64,000 nt of DNA from Raphanus sativus (Eukaryota; Streptophyta; Magnoliopsida; Brassicales; Brassicaceae). Location: assembly GCF_000801105.2 (NCBI RefSeq), contig NC_079515.1:36355407-36419406 (forward strand), in the 5' to 3' direction. Both the position numbers and the translations under genes were made by a program. This document shows, one piece after another, positions 33,910 to 45,679 of the stretch. Under the pieces are notes generated by a model. It did no database searches and was not told the origin of the DNA. It saw nothing but the letters and a program-made list of their open reading frames with translations. The number at the start of each line of letters is the position of its first letter. The first letter of the stretch is position 1.

Positions 33910-35692
33910 CTCTCGGGAAAAAAAATAAAGGAAAAGGCTTTGAATGAAAAGGAATATATACTCCAGAAAGAAAGAGAGAAAGAAGGGAAATTGATTGGAT
34001 TGAAGCAAGTTTGTGTAGAAAAGGAAAATTAAAAAGTGTTGAGATGAGACTTAGGAAGTTGAAGAAGACATGGCTTTGTCTCAGAGAGAGAGTATAGCTC
34101 TAATTATTAGAAGGGTCCCTTATTAAAAATTGTAAGAAGAATAGAAGAAAAAAAAAGATGGTGGTCTTAATATACATACAAACATGTCTTTTTGTAAATG
34201 CGGAAGCTGACCATGCCCTTTATTTTTCATCTTTCTCTACACTTGGACTATTTTATTGATTCGTTTTCAATTTAGATCCACTTTTCTTCTTTTATATATA
34301 CTCAATTTTTGTAATTTAGTTATTTTATGTTAGACGATTATACTTCAGGTTCGAAATTGGAGAAAATTGATTAAAAACAATTTTTGAAATTTCTCTATTA
34401 CGTAAAGATGTTTAAATTAAATCTATTTCAATTTTATATAGTTTTAGACTTTTTTTGTTGAGTGTCTTTTTATGTAAAAATTATTTGTTTTGTAGAAATC
34501 TTTTTTTTTAAGTTATGTATTGAATAGATACTTATTTTCATAATCTTTTGTATTATATTAAGTTGATCTTAAAATGTGAATATATTCAATTGAAAAAACA
34601 TATGTTTCTTTTTACTGCATATTAGTAATTTTACATACTACACTTTCTTCATATTTTTATAGATTTATTATTTTGTTTGAAACTATAGAAGTTTGTTTAC
34701 GTTGTTGATCGATTATAATTCAAAATGTTTTCCTAAGATGTTATTGTAAAATTTCATTTGTAATTACATGGAAACGGAAGCGGGTACGTGGAAGCGGAAG
34801 CGTATAGAAACGCAGAAACGAAGTTTTTTAAAAAATTTAGGAAGCGGGTACGTGTTGGAAATGATTTCATATTAAAATTATAAAAACACACATAAATTAA
34901 GTTTAAAATAAATTATGGTATTAATTACTTTAAAAACTTCATAAATTTATTGACATTATATATTTGAATATGTGCTATATCTTTAATAAAAACTTCAATG
35001 CATAAAGAAAATTTATAGTATTAGTTTTAATATTTGTATATTTCTATTCTCTTTAGTCCATTACTATTAAAATTTAGATTTTATATAAACTAAAAACTAT
35101 GATTTTATATTTTTATGAATTATGACAATGGGTTTTAAAATAAAAGGGAAGCGTGATTCCAAAACGGAATCGTAAGCTTCCAATGTATTTTTAAAGAAAA
35201 AATTTTAGAAACGTTTTGGAAGCGAGATTCTGTAAGCTTCCACAAGATTCCGATTCCGATTCCGAAGCGGGAAGCGGACATCCGATAAAGCTTCACGTAG
35301 GTTATGAGGCACATGAATTGGTGTTTCTGAATTTAGCTCAGCGTGTTGGTTATTTTGTTAGGTAGTGAAAGATAAGAGTTTAGTTTTCAATTCTTTGAAA
35401 ATATAGGGTACGAAAGTTAGTATAATTGGGAAGAAAGTGGGTCCAAAGACCCTTGATTCGTGGATCCAGCTCATTCATGAAAAGCTTAATTAACTCATTA
35501 TCTAAAGTTGGAAGCCCAAACCTTAACACATTTTTCATTATTATTGTTACTTCCCCTTTTTTATAGTTTCCAACTTTTACCAATTCAAGAAAATGAATTC
35601 GCCTAAACGAAAAGCTGCATATATTTGACTGTTAAATTGCCCTTTCGATTTATGTAGTGAGAAACCATGCCTTATGTCTTATGGGGCCTACA
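33910..35692. other. ARR1 upstream region and AT-rich spacer
   Basis: 33910 to about 34110 is purine/CT-rich leader and promoter of ARR1. The remainder is AT-rich. It contains the GGAAGC-rich stretch listed separately. No gene recognised. Confidence 0.5.
34768..35302. repeat. GGAAGC-rich degenerate repeat region
   Basis: Repeated ACGGAAGCGG, GGAAGCGGGTACGTG, GGAATCGTAAGCTTCC and GATTCCGATTCC motifs at both ends with AT-rich sequence between. It looks like the subterminal repeat pattern of a DNA transposon, but no terminal inverted repeats or target duplications were found. Confidence 0.4.
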
Positions 35693-37471
35693 CAGTGCCG
35701 TGCCTACACTATGTGGGGCTAAGGCAATTTCAAAACTGGGACCTTTATAAAAGATTTAAAAAGTTATCATGTAAAATCTGAATTTTTATAAAATATATAT
35801 ATTCAGCATAATGGAACTTTTAAAAAAATATATTTTATGTATAAAATATGATTTAAATGTGAAAGAAACATAGTTGAGAAAAAAAAAAACTAAAAAGGAT
35901 TTGTTATAAAAAAATATTTATTAAGATTCCTTATGTGTATTTATTGTATGATGACAAAAAAATCATATCTATGTTAGTTAAGAATATAAATTTTAGATAT
36001 AAAGTTGCAAAAAAAATTCAACAATGCTAAAGTGAATTATAATGATAAAATATAAAATCTTATAAAAAGTTAAATAGAAAAAGACTAACATAATTAAATT
36101 ATAAGACACAAATCTATATTATTAAAATTGAAGTACATTTTAGATTTGTTTGGAAACAAGTATAGTATTCCAAATGAAAGTTGTTTGGAAACATGAATAG
36201 TAGTATTACATTAATTGTATTTCCATATTTCAGTTAGCTTAATAATTTTATTAATTATATTAACTTAACGATAATACACATCATTAATTATATTATCATA
36301 ATAATAATAGTGCATATTTTTATTTATTAGTTAATCAGTATATAGTTTGTACCAATTATAAAATCAAAATGTAAATAACTAAGTTTTATATATGGTTAAA
36401 TGTTCTATTTAGTAAAAAAATTTATTTTAATTTCAACTGGTGGAAAATAACGTAACCAAAAACATTATTCAAAGCCATGTTTTTATGAATAAAATAATAA
36501 CTTAAATAAAAAATAAAATGTGTTACATTTATTGTCACTTAATTTTTCATTTAATATAATTATTTTACTAAATAAACAGTCTTTTTATCAGTTTATAAAA
36601 TCAATTAGGCATGAAAATCAAGATTATTAAAGCAGAATACTTTTTATGAATATGACCCTTACTTTTCCAATTAATTACAAATATTGTAAGTAATTTTTTG
36701 CCGGCATAATTTGCAACCAATAAAAAGTCATTATTTTGCAATTACATTAAAGAGTATTTAATAATTCAGTTCTTAGCCTTTTTAAAAAATTTGTTTCTTA
36801 AATATTTACGCCATATCTTTCCAAAAAATCTTTCACGTTATTAATTATTTGAAAGCATTTATTAAGTGAAACCTCAAAACAAAATCAAGTTGAAATAACA
36901 AATGATAATCAACAAAATTATAATATGTGTCTGAATTATCTCAACTTCTTAAAAAATAGTTTCATCTAAAATAAAAACTAAATCACATAAACTAAATTTA
37001 ATAAAATTATAGAAAATATTTTGAAACGCACAAATAAATTTTCCAATACAGAGAGTGGTTGAAGATATAAAATATTTTATTTAAATTAAAAAAAAAATCA
37101 GTGTAAAATAAGTTTAACTTCGGGTTCAATAAATAAAATATTACGGATTAGAATTATCTAGAGTCTTTAAAAATTTAGTCATATTTAAAATAACAAAAAT
37201 AAATCATAAAAAGTTAAAATATATAATTTATCAAAAATCATAATTTTTATTACGTAAAGTAATTTTCCAACAAAGAATATACCCGCCCTTTTTAAGGGCG
37301 GGTCAAAATCTAGTTATACTTAACTTTGTAGGAAACTATTTGTCATGAGTAACTTATAAGACATAAATATTTTAAAACTAGTTGCATAAAAAATTTGGGG
37401 CCCCAAATTTAATGTGTAAAGTAGGGGCTTGGGGCATTTGCCTTTCTACTAAAGCCATAGGCACGGCTCTG
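35693..37471. mobile_element. Non-autonomous hAT element, split by a Helitron
   Basis: Termini CAGTGCCGTGCCTA (35693) and TAGGCACGGCTCTG (ends 37471) form a terminal inverted repeat. Flanks are an 8-bp target duplication with one mismatch, GGCCTACA (35685-35692) and GGCCTATA (37472-37479). Without the nested Helitron the element is about 578 bp. No transposase. Confidence 0.8.
36113..37313 (+). mobile_element. Non-autonomous Helitron nested in the hAT
   Basis: Starts TCTATATTATTAAAATTG after A at 36112. Ends with a perfect GC hairpin (CCCGCCCTTTTTAAGGGCGGG at about 37282-37302, split by one base) then TCAAAATCTAG at 37313, followed by T. About 1.2 kb, AT-rich, no coding capacity. Confidence 0.85.
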
Positions 37472-37608
37472 GGCCTATATGTATGTAATTAAATAGTAGA
37501 ACATCATTAAATAAAACAAAATAATACGTCGACGCACATTCAAGCATATGATTAAAATACACCTAAGCATTTTCTATAATCAACGTACATGTTGAGCTTA
37601 GCTCTATA

Positions 37609-38469
37609 TTAGTTAAGACTTAAGACGAACCAATCAATAATAGTCAGAAACTCTCTCTCTAGTTTTCTTTTCTCCAACTTCTCTCTAGAGCTTTTCGGTG
37701 AGATCTTCCGTTTCCGGCCGGCGGGTTTGACTCCCTTAGCCACCGCCGGTCCGGCTCAAGCTTCTTTATGTTTATTTTCTGTCTCGGCTTCCGGTTACTC
37801 ATCTTTTCTCTCTGATGGTGGTCCGGCTACGATTTGTCCAGGAGACGGTGGTCTTTCCATCGTGTGTCGCCGGCGTATTGACTCTGGGGCCGTGCCATTT
37901 CTTCTCGGATGGCGGTCGCCGGCTTTCGTATTTCGTAGAAGGGTTCGCGCTGTGTCTTGGTTTCTTCGTCGCGGTGGGGAGTGGCCAAATTCGGAGGAGG
38001 TCTCGGTGGAACCGATGGATGCTTCTCTGAAGTTTGGGCCCGTAAGATCGACTCTGATTCCTATATCTTCGATATAGTCGTTGGAGATGGAATCCGGTGG
38101 TCATGGTGAGTCCCGGTGTATCCGGTGGGTGTTTGCTTCGTCTATTTTCAGCGTCGACCTCTATGGAGAAGGAAGTGCGGTTGGCTTGCGATTCCGGTGA
38201 GATCTCGATTTCGATCTCGGCGGCGACCGACAATCCCTTAGAGACAAAACCGCGCCTGCAGACACGTGTCCCATGATTTGCTGCGTTTTTCGCACACGTG
38301 GTGAAGCGGTGGAAGTGGATCGGGTTTGGATCTGTTTTACTTGGGCCTGTCGGTTTGGACTTTTTGTGTTTTTTAGGTGTTGTTGTTTTTTTTGGGCTTT
38401 TCTGGACCTCTTTGTATTTGTATTTACTCTATATATAATATATCTCAGGTGGCAAAAAAAAAAAAAAAA
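37609..38469 (+). mobile_element. Poly(A)-tailed non-LTR retroposon of unassigned family
   Basis: Flanked by a perfect 15-bp target duplication GAGCTTAGCTCTATA (37594-37608 and 38470-38484), with a run of about 16 A before the right copy. The body is GC-richer than its surroundings and rich in CCGG motifs. Plus-strand frames are open for about 116 codons (37727-38077) but show no family I recognise. No tRNA-like A/B boxes seen. It could be a LINE-derived non-autonomous retroposon. Confidence 0.75.
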
Positions 38470-41135
38470 GAGCTTAGCTCTATACATACATTAGATATAA
38501 GCACATGCTATTGACTATTTAATATAGTACAGATAACAAATCAGATCCGAGTCATCTGACTATTCGACTCTGCTGCTACGTACTATAAAAACAGCATAAA
38601 CCAGTAACTATTCTACCAGATAATTACTTATTTTGCATTGTTATTTCTTTTTCTTTTGTGGTCTTTTAATATACATATAAATTTCTCGACCTCAATGTAA
38701 ATATGTCTTTATGTTTAAGTTATCCGTGAATATATTGCTTAAACAGGTGCTTAGCATTGCCGAGATGTCTCGTAATTTTAAAGTAATGACATTTTCGGGT
38801 GTCATACCACTCAGTTCATATGCATCGATTTATACCTTGCATCACCACTAATATGTAACATCAATTGAATTAGCTGTTTTCGGGTGTACTATACCGCTCA
38901 TTTCATATGCATCGATTTATACCTTGCATCACCACTAATATGTAACATCAATTAAATTAGCTGTCTATGGTGTTTAGAACAATAAATGAAAAAAGACTTT
39001 TAGATGTCAAAAAAGTAAATGAAAGAAGACTTTTAATGATAAAAGAAAGCAACTATATCACGTTACTGAGAAGCTTTCCCCAGTGCGCCACGTGTCCTTG
39101 TGAAGGGATAAGATCACTCGCACTTTATATATTGACCACTCCATCGATCGTTGTCTTCGTCTGTTTCCCCTCTTTCAACACTAGCAACTTGAAGAAAAAA
39201 ACATTATAAGATAAAATAAAAGTATCTAACGTATTATCATCAAAATCTACATATTATTCCTACAGGAGCTTGGATCTTAATTCATTTTTACTTTTTGCTT
39301 AAAATTTGGATTTTAATTTAGGAATTGATCTTACTAACTTTAGATTGTACTTGCCTTTTCGATAGTATATATATCTATGCTTATTGAGTTACCGTAGAGT
39401 TTTTCAATCGCTTTGTTTACTTTTTACTTACGTTACATATGATCAAAATATAAATAAACAAGAATGCATGATTATAATTTATAAAAACAATTTTTTTAAA
39501 GTATTTTTTTTGATTAACTTTTTTGAAAGTATAAAAACAAATTTTGTTTTTTTAATTTTGATTTTTTTTGAAAGTATTATAATTTTGTTTTTTGGAAAGT
39601 ATGAAAACAAAATTTAACCGCCTCAAAAGCTAAAACAGAGAAGGTCCCAAGAAATAATGCGTATATTCTCTGTAAAAAGTTTTTACTCTTACGATGAGCT
39701 TAGTGTTGCTTAGACAGACATGTTCAAGATAAAAATATTTACCTATATTTCAAATATCAACTAAAGGTCCTATGTCACCAAAAAAGGTTTTGTAGAGCAC
39801 AAATGTTTCAGCTTTTCTGCGCAGAAACAAAACTTTAAAATCACTAAAAATTGCACACTTGTGTAGCTTTTTATTAACGGACTGTTTATACAAAATATAA
39901 AACGACTGAAAACTTGTTAGAGTTTCCTCATGCGTGCCAATAGAATATTGTTTCTTTGCCGCCCTACTTATTAACCATGTGGGTTTTAAAACTAATTTCG
40001 CATCACCAAGTATTAATTCGTACGGGCCAATAAAAATGTGGATGTTGAAACTTTAAAGTAGAGAGAAAACATGATCCACAACTATGATAATGTTTTGACT
40101 AACATTGTTCGACGCAACCACTAAATGATAAGTTTAAGGATGTTTTGTTTTAAGAATATTGTGATATCGAACTTCATGTTTTGCTGTGCAATATTTATTT
40201 TACTAAAGAAACACATATTCAAGTTGTAGTGTCCCAAGTTACAACATCGAGTCACTAAAATCTTTGCAATATAAATGTTATTCTCTTGTTATCGTTTTAT
40301 CAGTCCACTAATGAAAGTTGAGCACCTATGTTTTGTTTTGTCCAATATTGTTTTGACATTGCATGGTTTGGGATGATGTGTGTTAAGTTGATGATGTGTC
40401 TTGGTTTGTGATGATATAATATTGTATGTGTAGTTCCATGTTAGATTGCAAAACTTCTTAAAATAAAATCAATGAGTATTCTAAATTATTTATATTTACT
40501 GGGGTTAAAACAGAACTGAATACGTTGAGTGGAATAAAAAAAGAATTGGGGGGGGGGGGGGAGGAACAGTGGAGGTCAACGGCCAAAAGAGGATCCCCGT
40601 GCCAACTGAGCGAATAAAAGATGCTAGCCTCAGCTACGTTGTGACACGTGTCATTTACTTTCTGTGCCGACCACTCAAAACAAAGTATCCACCTACTTGC
40701 AACCGCTCTTCCTCTGCTCGTTACAGCGTTTCAATTCTTTGGTCGTCACGCTGACCATTGTCTGGGCTGCAACTCGATAGCTTAAGCTCGTGAAACCGAA
40801 TACGGGAGGCAGCCAAATGTGAGATCTGCATTTTCAACCCTGATTCGACATATATTATCAAAATGGTCATTCATGTTTAAAAAAAATTAACAAATAGGTA
40901 AAAAGATAATAACTTGCCTTGCGTTTCAAGTCTGAAAGACGAACCTTTCTTCCAAGTAAAGAACATGAAATTTTTATTTACATAAGAATCAAGACATGGA
41001 AACTGTAACATAATACAAACATAAACTCTGTTTCTTGAAACTCCAACACTTACAAAAACGTTATTTTCTTTACTCTTTCTCACTCTAACAAACAAATTTT
41101 CTGACTTTTTTATTGACAAAAAGAAATTCGAAAAT
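38470..41135. other. Spacer between ARR1 side and pectin-lyase-like gene
   Basis: AT-rich. Contains the 88-bp tandem pair at 38789-38964, a run of about 14 G at 40548-40561, and a less AT-rich block of about 260 bp (40562-40820) with a CGACACGTGTC-like site (GACACGTGTC at about 40642) but no convincing exon. The 3' UTR of the pectin-lyase-like gene is near 41000-41135. Confidence 0.45.
38789..38964. repeat. Tandem pair of 88-bp repeats
   Basis: Two copies of a unit beginning TTTTCGGGTGT and containing TTCATATGCATCGATTTATA and CACTAATATGTAACATCAATT. They differ at a few positions near the 5' end. Confidence 0.85.
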
Positions 41136-43224
41136 TCAATCGTATCGTAAACCAAACTCCACCATGTGTTTTTTTTTTACCAACTGTAGTAGTACCGAGC
41201 CGCCGTATCTCCACCACCGGGGAAAACAAGACGAGGGAGAGCTCATGAGCTCTTGACAAGGCTCCGGCGTTACGTCGTCTGAGAAACCAGAGACGTTGGA
41301 GCATACCCAAGCTTCTGAACTCGTTTGTAAATGAATATCCGAGAGACAGATCGACGTGAACGGAGACTCTCCGATTCCGGTGAACTTTCCGGCCAGTCCT
41401 ATACCGTCACCGGTGAAATTCTTCATGGTGATACGTGACACGACAGGGAGCGCGTCCCGGTCGTATTTATCATCCGCATGGGACCCGGTGTGTCCGTCTG
41501 CTACGATGGCTGTGTCTACACGGGAAGAGAATGACGCCAGAGATTGTGATATTACGTATATACCCTCCTCTGCCTCTGGTGGTTCTGAAGGCGACGCTAC
41601 GAGTGAGCTTTGTATGGTGAGAAGCTCTACGGTGACGTCAGAGATTCCTCCTGACATCTCGCTCCCGAAGGAGATGCCAGCGCCTGTGGGAGATTTTAAG
41701 CTGAGGTTACGAAGGTGGACGTTGGTGGTTGGACGGTTGTAGTTTATGCCGTATTGGTCCCAACCACTTTTGAGAGAGATCGTGTCGTGGCCAACGTTGA
41801 TCGTCGAGTCCTCGATGCACACATTGTCCGAAGAGTCTACACAAAAGAAAGCACTAAAAGAGGTTATCTTATATACAACTAAAAAAAACAGTAACGCTAC
41901 GTTAAAACATGACGAAATGATTTTTTTTTGTAACCTGGGACAACTCCAAGAACGTACGGAGAATCAATGGTTGTTTTGATCAAAACTTTACGGATATGAA
42001 CATGACTGCAATAAACGGGGTGAATGTTGACAGAAGGTGCGTTCAAGAAGGTTAGATTGGATATAAGGATGTTTTTGGATGAGACTAATTCGATGATATG
42101 AGGTCGGCTATAGTTCAAGGCTCCAGACTCAAACCACTCCCACCAAGGTGCACCCTGACCATCAAATGTTCCGTTATCACCTGCCATATAATATAAAAAA
42201 GTTCAAACGTCTTAATGTCGTCAGGTTAGAGACTAGGACTAGGGTCATGATGTGACTTTTACCGGTGATGACCACGTCTAGTAGATTGTCTCCGTTGATC
42301 AAACTTCTGTACCTCTTTCCACGACCATACGACGGTAGAGAACTGACAATGTCCCAATGCGATGGATCCTAGTCATGTTAAAGAGAAACAATGTTACCAA
42401 ATTAACCAAGGCTATATAAAAAAGAAACTTGAGAGCCAAAGATCATACAGGGGACGCAAGAATGGTTGCTCCTTTCTCCAAGAAGAGAGTGAGATGGCTG
42501 GTGAGATTGAAGCTTCCCGTGAGCCATTTCCCTGGCGGAACATAGAGCTGAGCACCGCCTTTATCGGCAAAGGACTTGAGGTAGAAAATAGCGTTCTGGA
42601 AAGCAACCGTGTTCAGATACTCGCCATTTCCAACAGCTCCAAACTCGAGGATGGAAACGCTGTGCGGTCTAGGGTCTAACTTGAAACGATCCTTGCATAT
42701 GGCATCATTGCTTTCTCCTCTGATCAATAATAGATTTGTGAATGCCAGTAGCCACACCAATGCCACCTGCATTACAAAAAAAAAAAAAAAAAATCCTGAA
42801 AATTGAGTTATCTGACAGATAAAAAACTTGAACTCTCTTCCTTTCTTGATGTCAAACCTAGGAATTTCCGGAAAAAAAAAAATTATATCTAAAAATATGA
42901 TATGATTTTCATATCAGACAAGAACTGATGTGAAGATCCAAGAAGATAGAAACAGAACATTTAAGTACAAAACAGAGGAAAAAAAATCAAAAATCTAAGA
43001 GAGATTGCTAGATTTGGCTTTGCTGAGAGAGGTCACGATTTCAAACGAATGACACAGACCAGAGGTTGCTGGAGTTGGACCAAACAACAGAGATTCAGTG
43101 ATGCAGATGAGAGAATCATAGACTTAAAACTATGTAACTCATAAGAGATTCGTCTACAGAGTTTTGGAAATTAAAGTAAAAGGATTCAATAAGAAGGGAG
43201 CAACGTACTTACTGGCATCTTCAT
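41136..43224 (-). CDS. Pectin-lyase-fold (GH28-like) secreted protein with compensating frame shifts
   Basis: Five exons on the minus strand: 43213-43224 (MKMP), 42449-42766, 42263-42368, 41935-42180, and 41836 down to 41136 or 41177. The tiny first exon restores a proper signal peptide (MKMPVALVWLLAFTNLLLI). Beta-helix landmarks follow: FGAVGNGEYLNTVAFQNAI, FLEKGATILAS, GAPWWEWF, CIEDSTINVGHD, SLKSGWDQYG, GAGISFGSEMSGG. In the last exon a one-base loss near 41596 and a compensating gain near 41525 put about 25-30 residues out of frame; the expected FRTTRGRGGYIRNITIS is visible in another frame. A further extra C near 41219 hides the likely native stop at 41177-41179. From memory it resembles At3g16850. 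Probably cell-wall located; substrate unproven. Confidence 0.8.
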
Positions 43225-43373
43225 GAACTCAGAAACTTAAGTTCCTGAGGAAGGAGAAAAGACCAGAGGAGATGAAGAGAAGGAGAAGAAGCAAGAGAAA
43301 CCGATGGCAATTACGTGTTATTTGTTTAACGCACTGTTTGTTGGAATTGCTATCAATCAGTATTTAATAATAA

Positions 43374-45679
43374 CTAGATTTTGACCCGCCCTTTGAAAGG
43401 GCGGGTATATTTTTTTGTTTTAATTTTTTTGGAGAAATTTTTTATTTTTATTTTTATATTTTTGTAACTATATTTGTAATTATTAATTTAATTTGATATA
43501 ATTTTGGTGACTATATTAAATATGTCAAGTACGCAACTATACACTTGTGCTATATGCATTTCAAAAATTAATTTAAACTTTATTTCTAAAGTTTACAACA
43601 TATTATATTTTTAGTAGTTACCAAACATAATTAGTTAAAAATATTCGTATTAAAAAAAAAATCTGACCCAGAATCGATCTAAAAATTAAAGTCTTATATT
43701 CAGTGTTTTGAAACCCGACCCGGATCCAAGATTGAACCGGTAAACCCGATGATCTAAGATAAATCCAACTTAAGTTTTATGAAAAATAATATTTTAAAAG
43801 TCAAAAATCACTAAAACTTGGAACCCGATTAGTGACTAACAGATAACTTCTACTTTTTTATTTTAGTTTTTAGTTATGTTTTTAAAATCTGTTTTATATA
43901 ACTTTTAGTAAAGAAATTAGGTTTTTTTAATTTTGCCATCGACCATTTATTAATAATATTTTAATTTTATTAGAAATAGAATATATTTTGTATAATGTAT
44001 TGTTGGTATATTTTGAGGTTTTTTTATTTTGTGGATGCATTGGCTTTACAATTTATAAATTATATATGCATGGTCTTTCATTTGGTTGATGTAATCGTAG
44101 ATGGGGTAGATTAAGTTGTTGTATTTTTAACGTAGGTTCTGACTAATATTAGTTGAATTAGTTAGTATATAATCAGGGGAAATAAATATAACTATAGATA
44201 TGTTATTAGGTAGTTATGGTCTCTTTTTCTTATCCTTTTTTACCCTTAATGAATTTAATTTCTAAAGTATAACTGATGGCACAAAAAGTAATATGCCAAG
44301 GAAAATCAAGGGTAATTCTATAAAAGGGATCCTAATTTAATTATATTGATGAAGCAATTAATTTTCATTTTTTTTCTTTGTTTATATTAAATATTATATA
44401 TAGTTTGTAATGTGTGTACTAATATCATATATTTAAAAATAACAATGTGCTTAGTTACATCAAATAGTTTTTTGTATTCTAAAGTAAATTATATGATCAA
44501 TATTTATTGGACATCATATAAACAAATCAAACATTTGTATAATTAGATTTATGTATAAAATATCTAGAAAATAAATTTCTAAATTAAAAGTAAAAAACAT
44601 ATACAAATATGAGTTAGTATGGTATTAAAAATTGATACATTAGTTATAAAACTTGTAAAAAAATAAAAATATAGACAATTTGTTCCACAGAATATTCAAT
44701 TTGTATAATTGTATCAATAGTTTTCAAAATAGAGAAGGTGTATACACTGTGAAAGTATTTTAAATCACGTTAGCAAAAATTCCAAAAAGTATAGATTTTT
44801 TTGAAAATTTTAATTAGTTAAAAAACTTAGGAATGTGATCTAAATTTGTAATATGTATTTATCTGTATAAGTGATTATATATATTTTAAAAATTTACCCG
44901 ATTAAATAATTGTTTATATGACATTTTTAAACATAATAATTTATAATTTATATTGGGTAATTTTATTTTGTTTTATAACCCACCAATTGTATAATCCATA
45001 CTTTTAGAATATGACCCAATATATAGGTACAAATGTATTTTTTATGGATCAAAATTTATGATAATGTATAATAAAATTGTTGTATATATTATTTAAAATA
45101 TATGGTGTTATATATTTTATATTTTCAACATTTATCATACTGAACTTACATTGTGGTATTATTTATATGAAAAATATATGTGACATAATATTTTATATAT
45201 TATATAAATAATTATTTTAATGTGACTTTTATTTTTAGTTATTACTAATAAATAATAAAAATATAATTACATGTTTAAAAATAATAATGTTTGTTAAATA
45301 TTTAAAGCTATGTTTATTAATTATTTCCAAACACACACATATATAAGAAAATAGGAAAAAAACAATGAATAATATAAGTTAGGTTTATTAATTATTGTTG
45401 CCAAATTTTTTTATTTTGAATTCGATTTTAGAAATGTATTAATTAAACAGAAAAAATAAAAAATCATAAAAAGTAATCCACATTAAATAGAATTTGATTT
45501 TGGAAATACATTAATTAAACCAAAAAGACAAAGAATTTTTAGGAAACACACATTAAATAACTGAAAAAGACAAGTATTAATATAGGAAGATTAATTAAAT
45601 GATCAGTGGCATATCATTGTAAATAATACTAAAAATTAAGGGGTATTTTTAAAGTGTACTTCTGTTTTAATAGAATAGA
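43374..45679 (-). mobile_element. Non-autonomous Helitron (minus orientation)
   Basis: Left end on plus is ACTAGATTTTGACCCGCC with a CCCGCCCTTTGAAAGGGCGGG hairpin (about 43386-43406, split). Right end is AATAGAATAGA at 45679, the reverse complement of TCTATTCTATT. Flanking bases are A (43373) and T (45680), as required. 2.3 kb, AT-rich, no ORF of note. It sits just upstream of the pectin-lyase-like gene. Confidence 0.85.

Noticed and set aside
38789..38964. CRISPR-like repeat
   Set aside because: Two adjacent direct copies without spacers in a plant nuclear sequence; a simple tandem duplication.
39384..39617. 77-codon frame rich in Phe/Ile
   Set aside because: Arises from degenerate TTTTTTGAAAGTAT repeats; low complexity, not a membrane protein gene.
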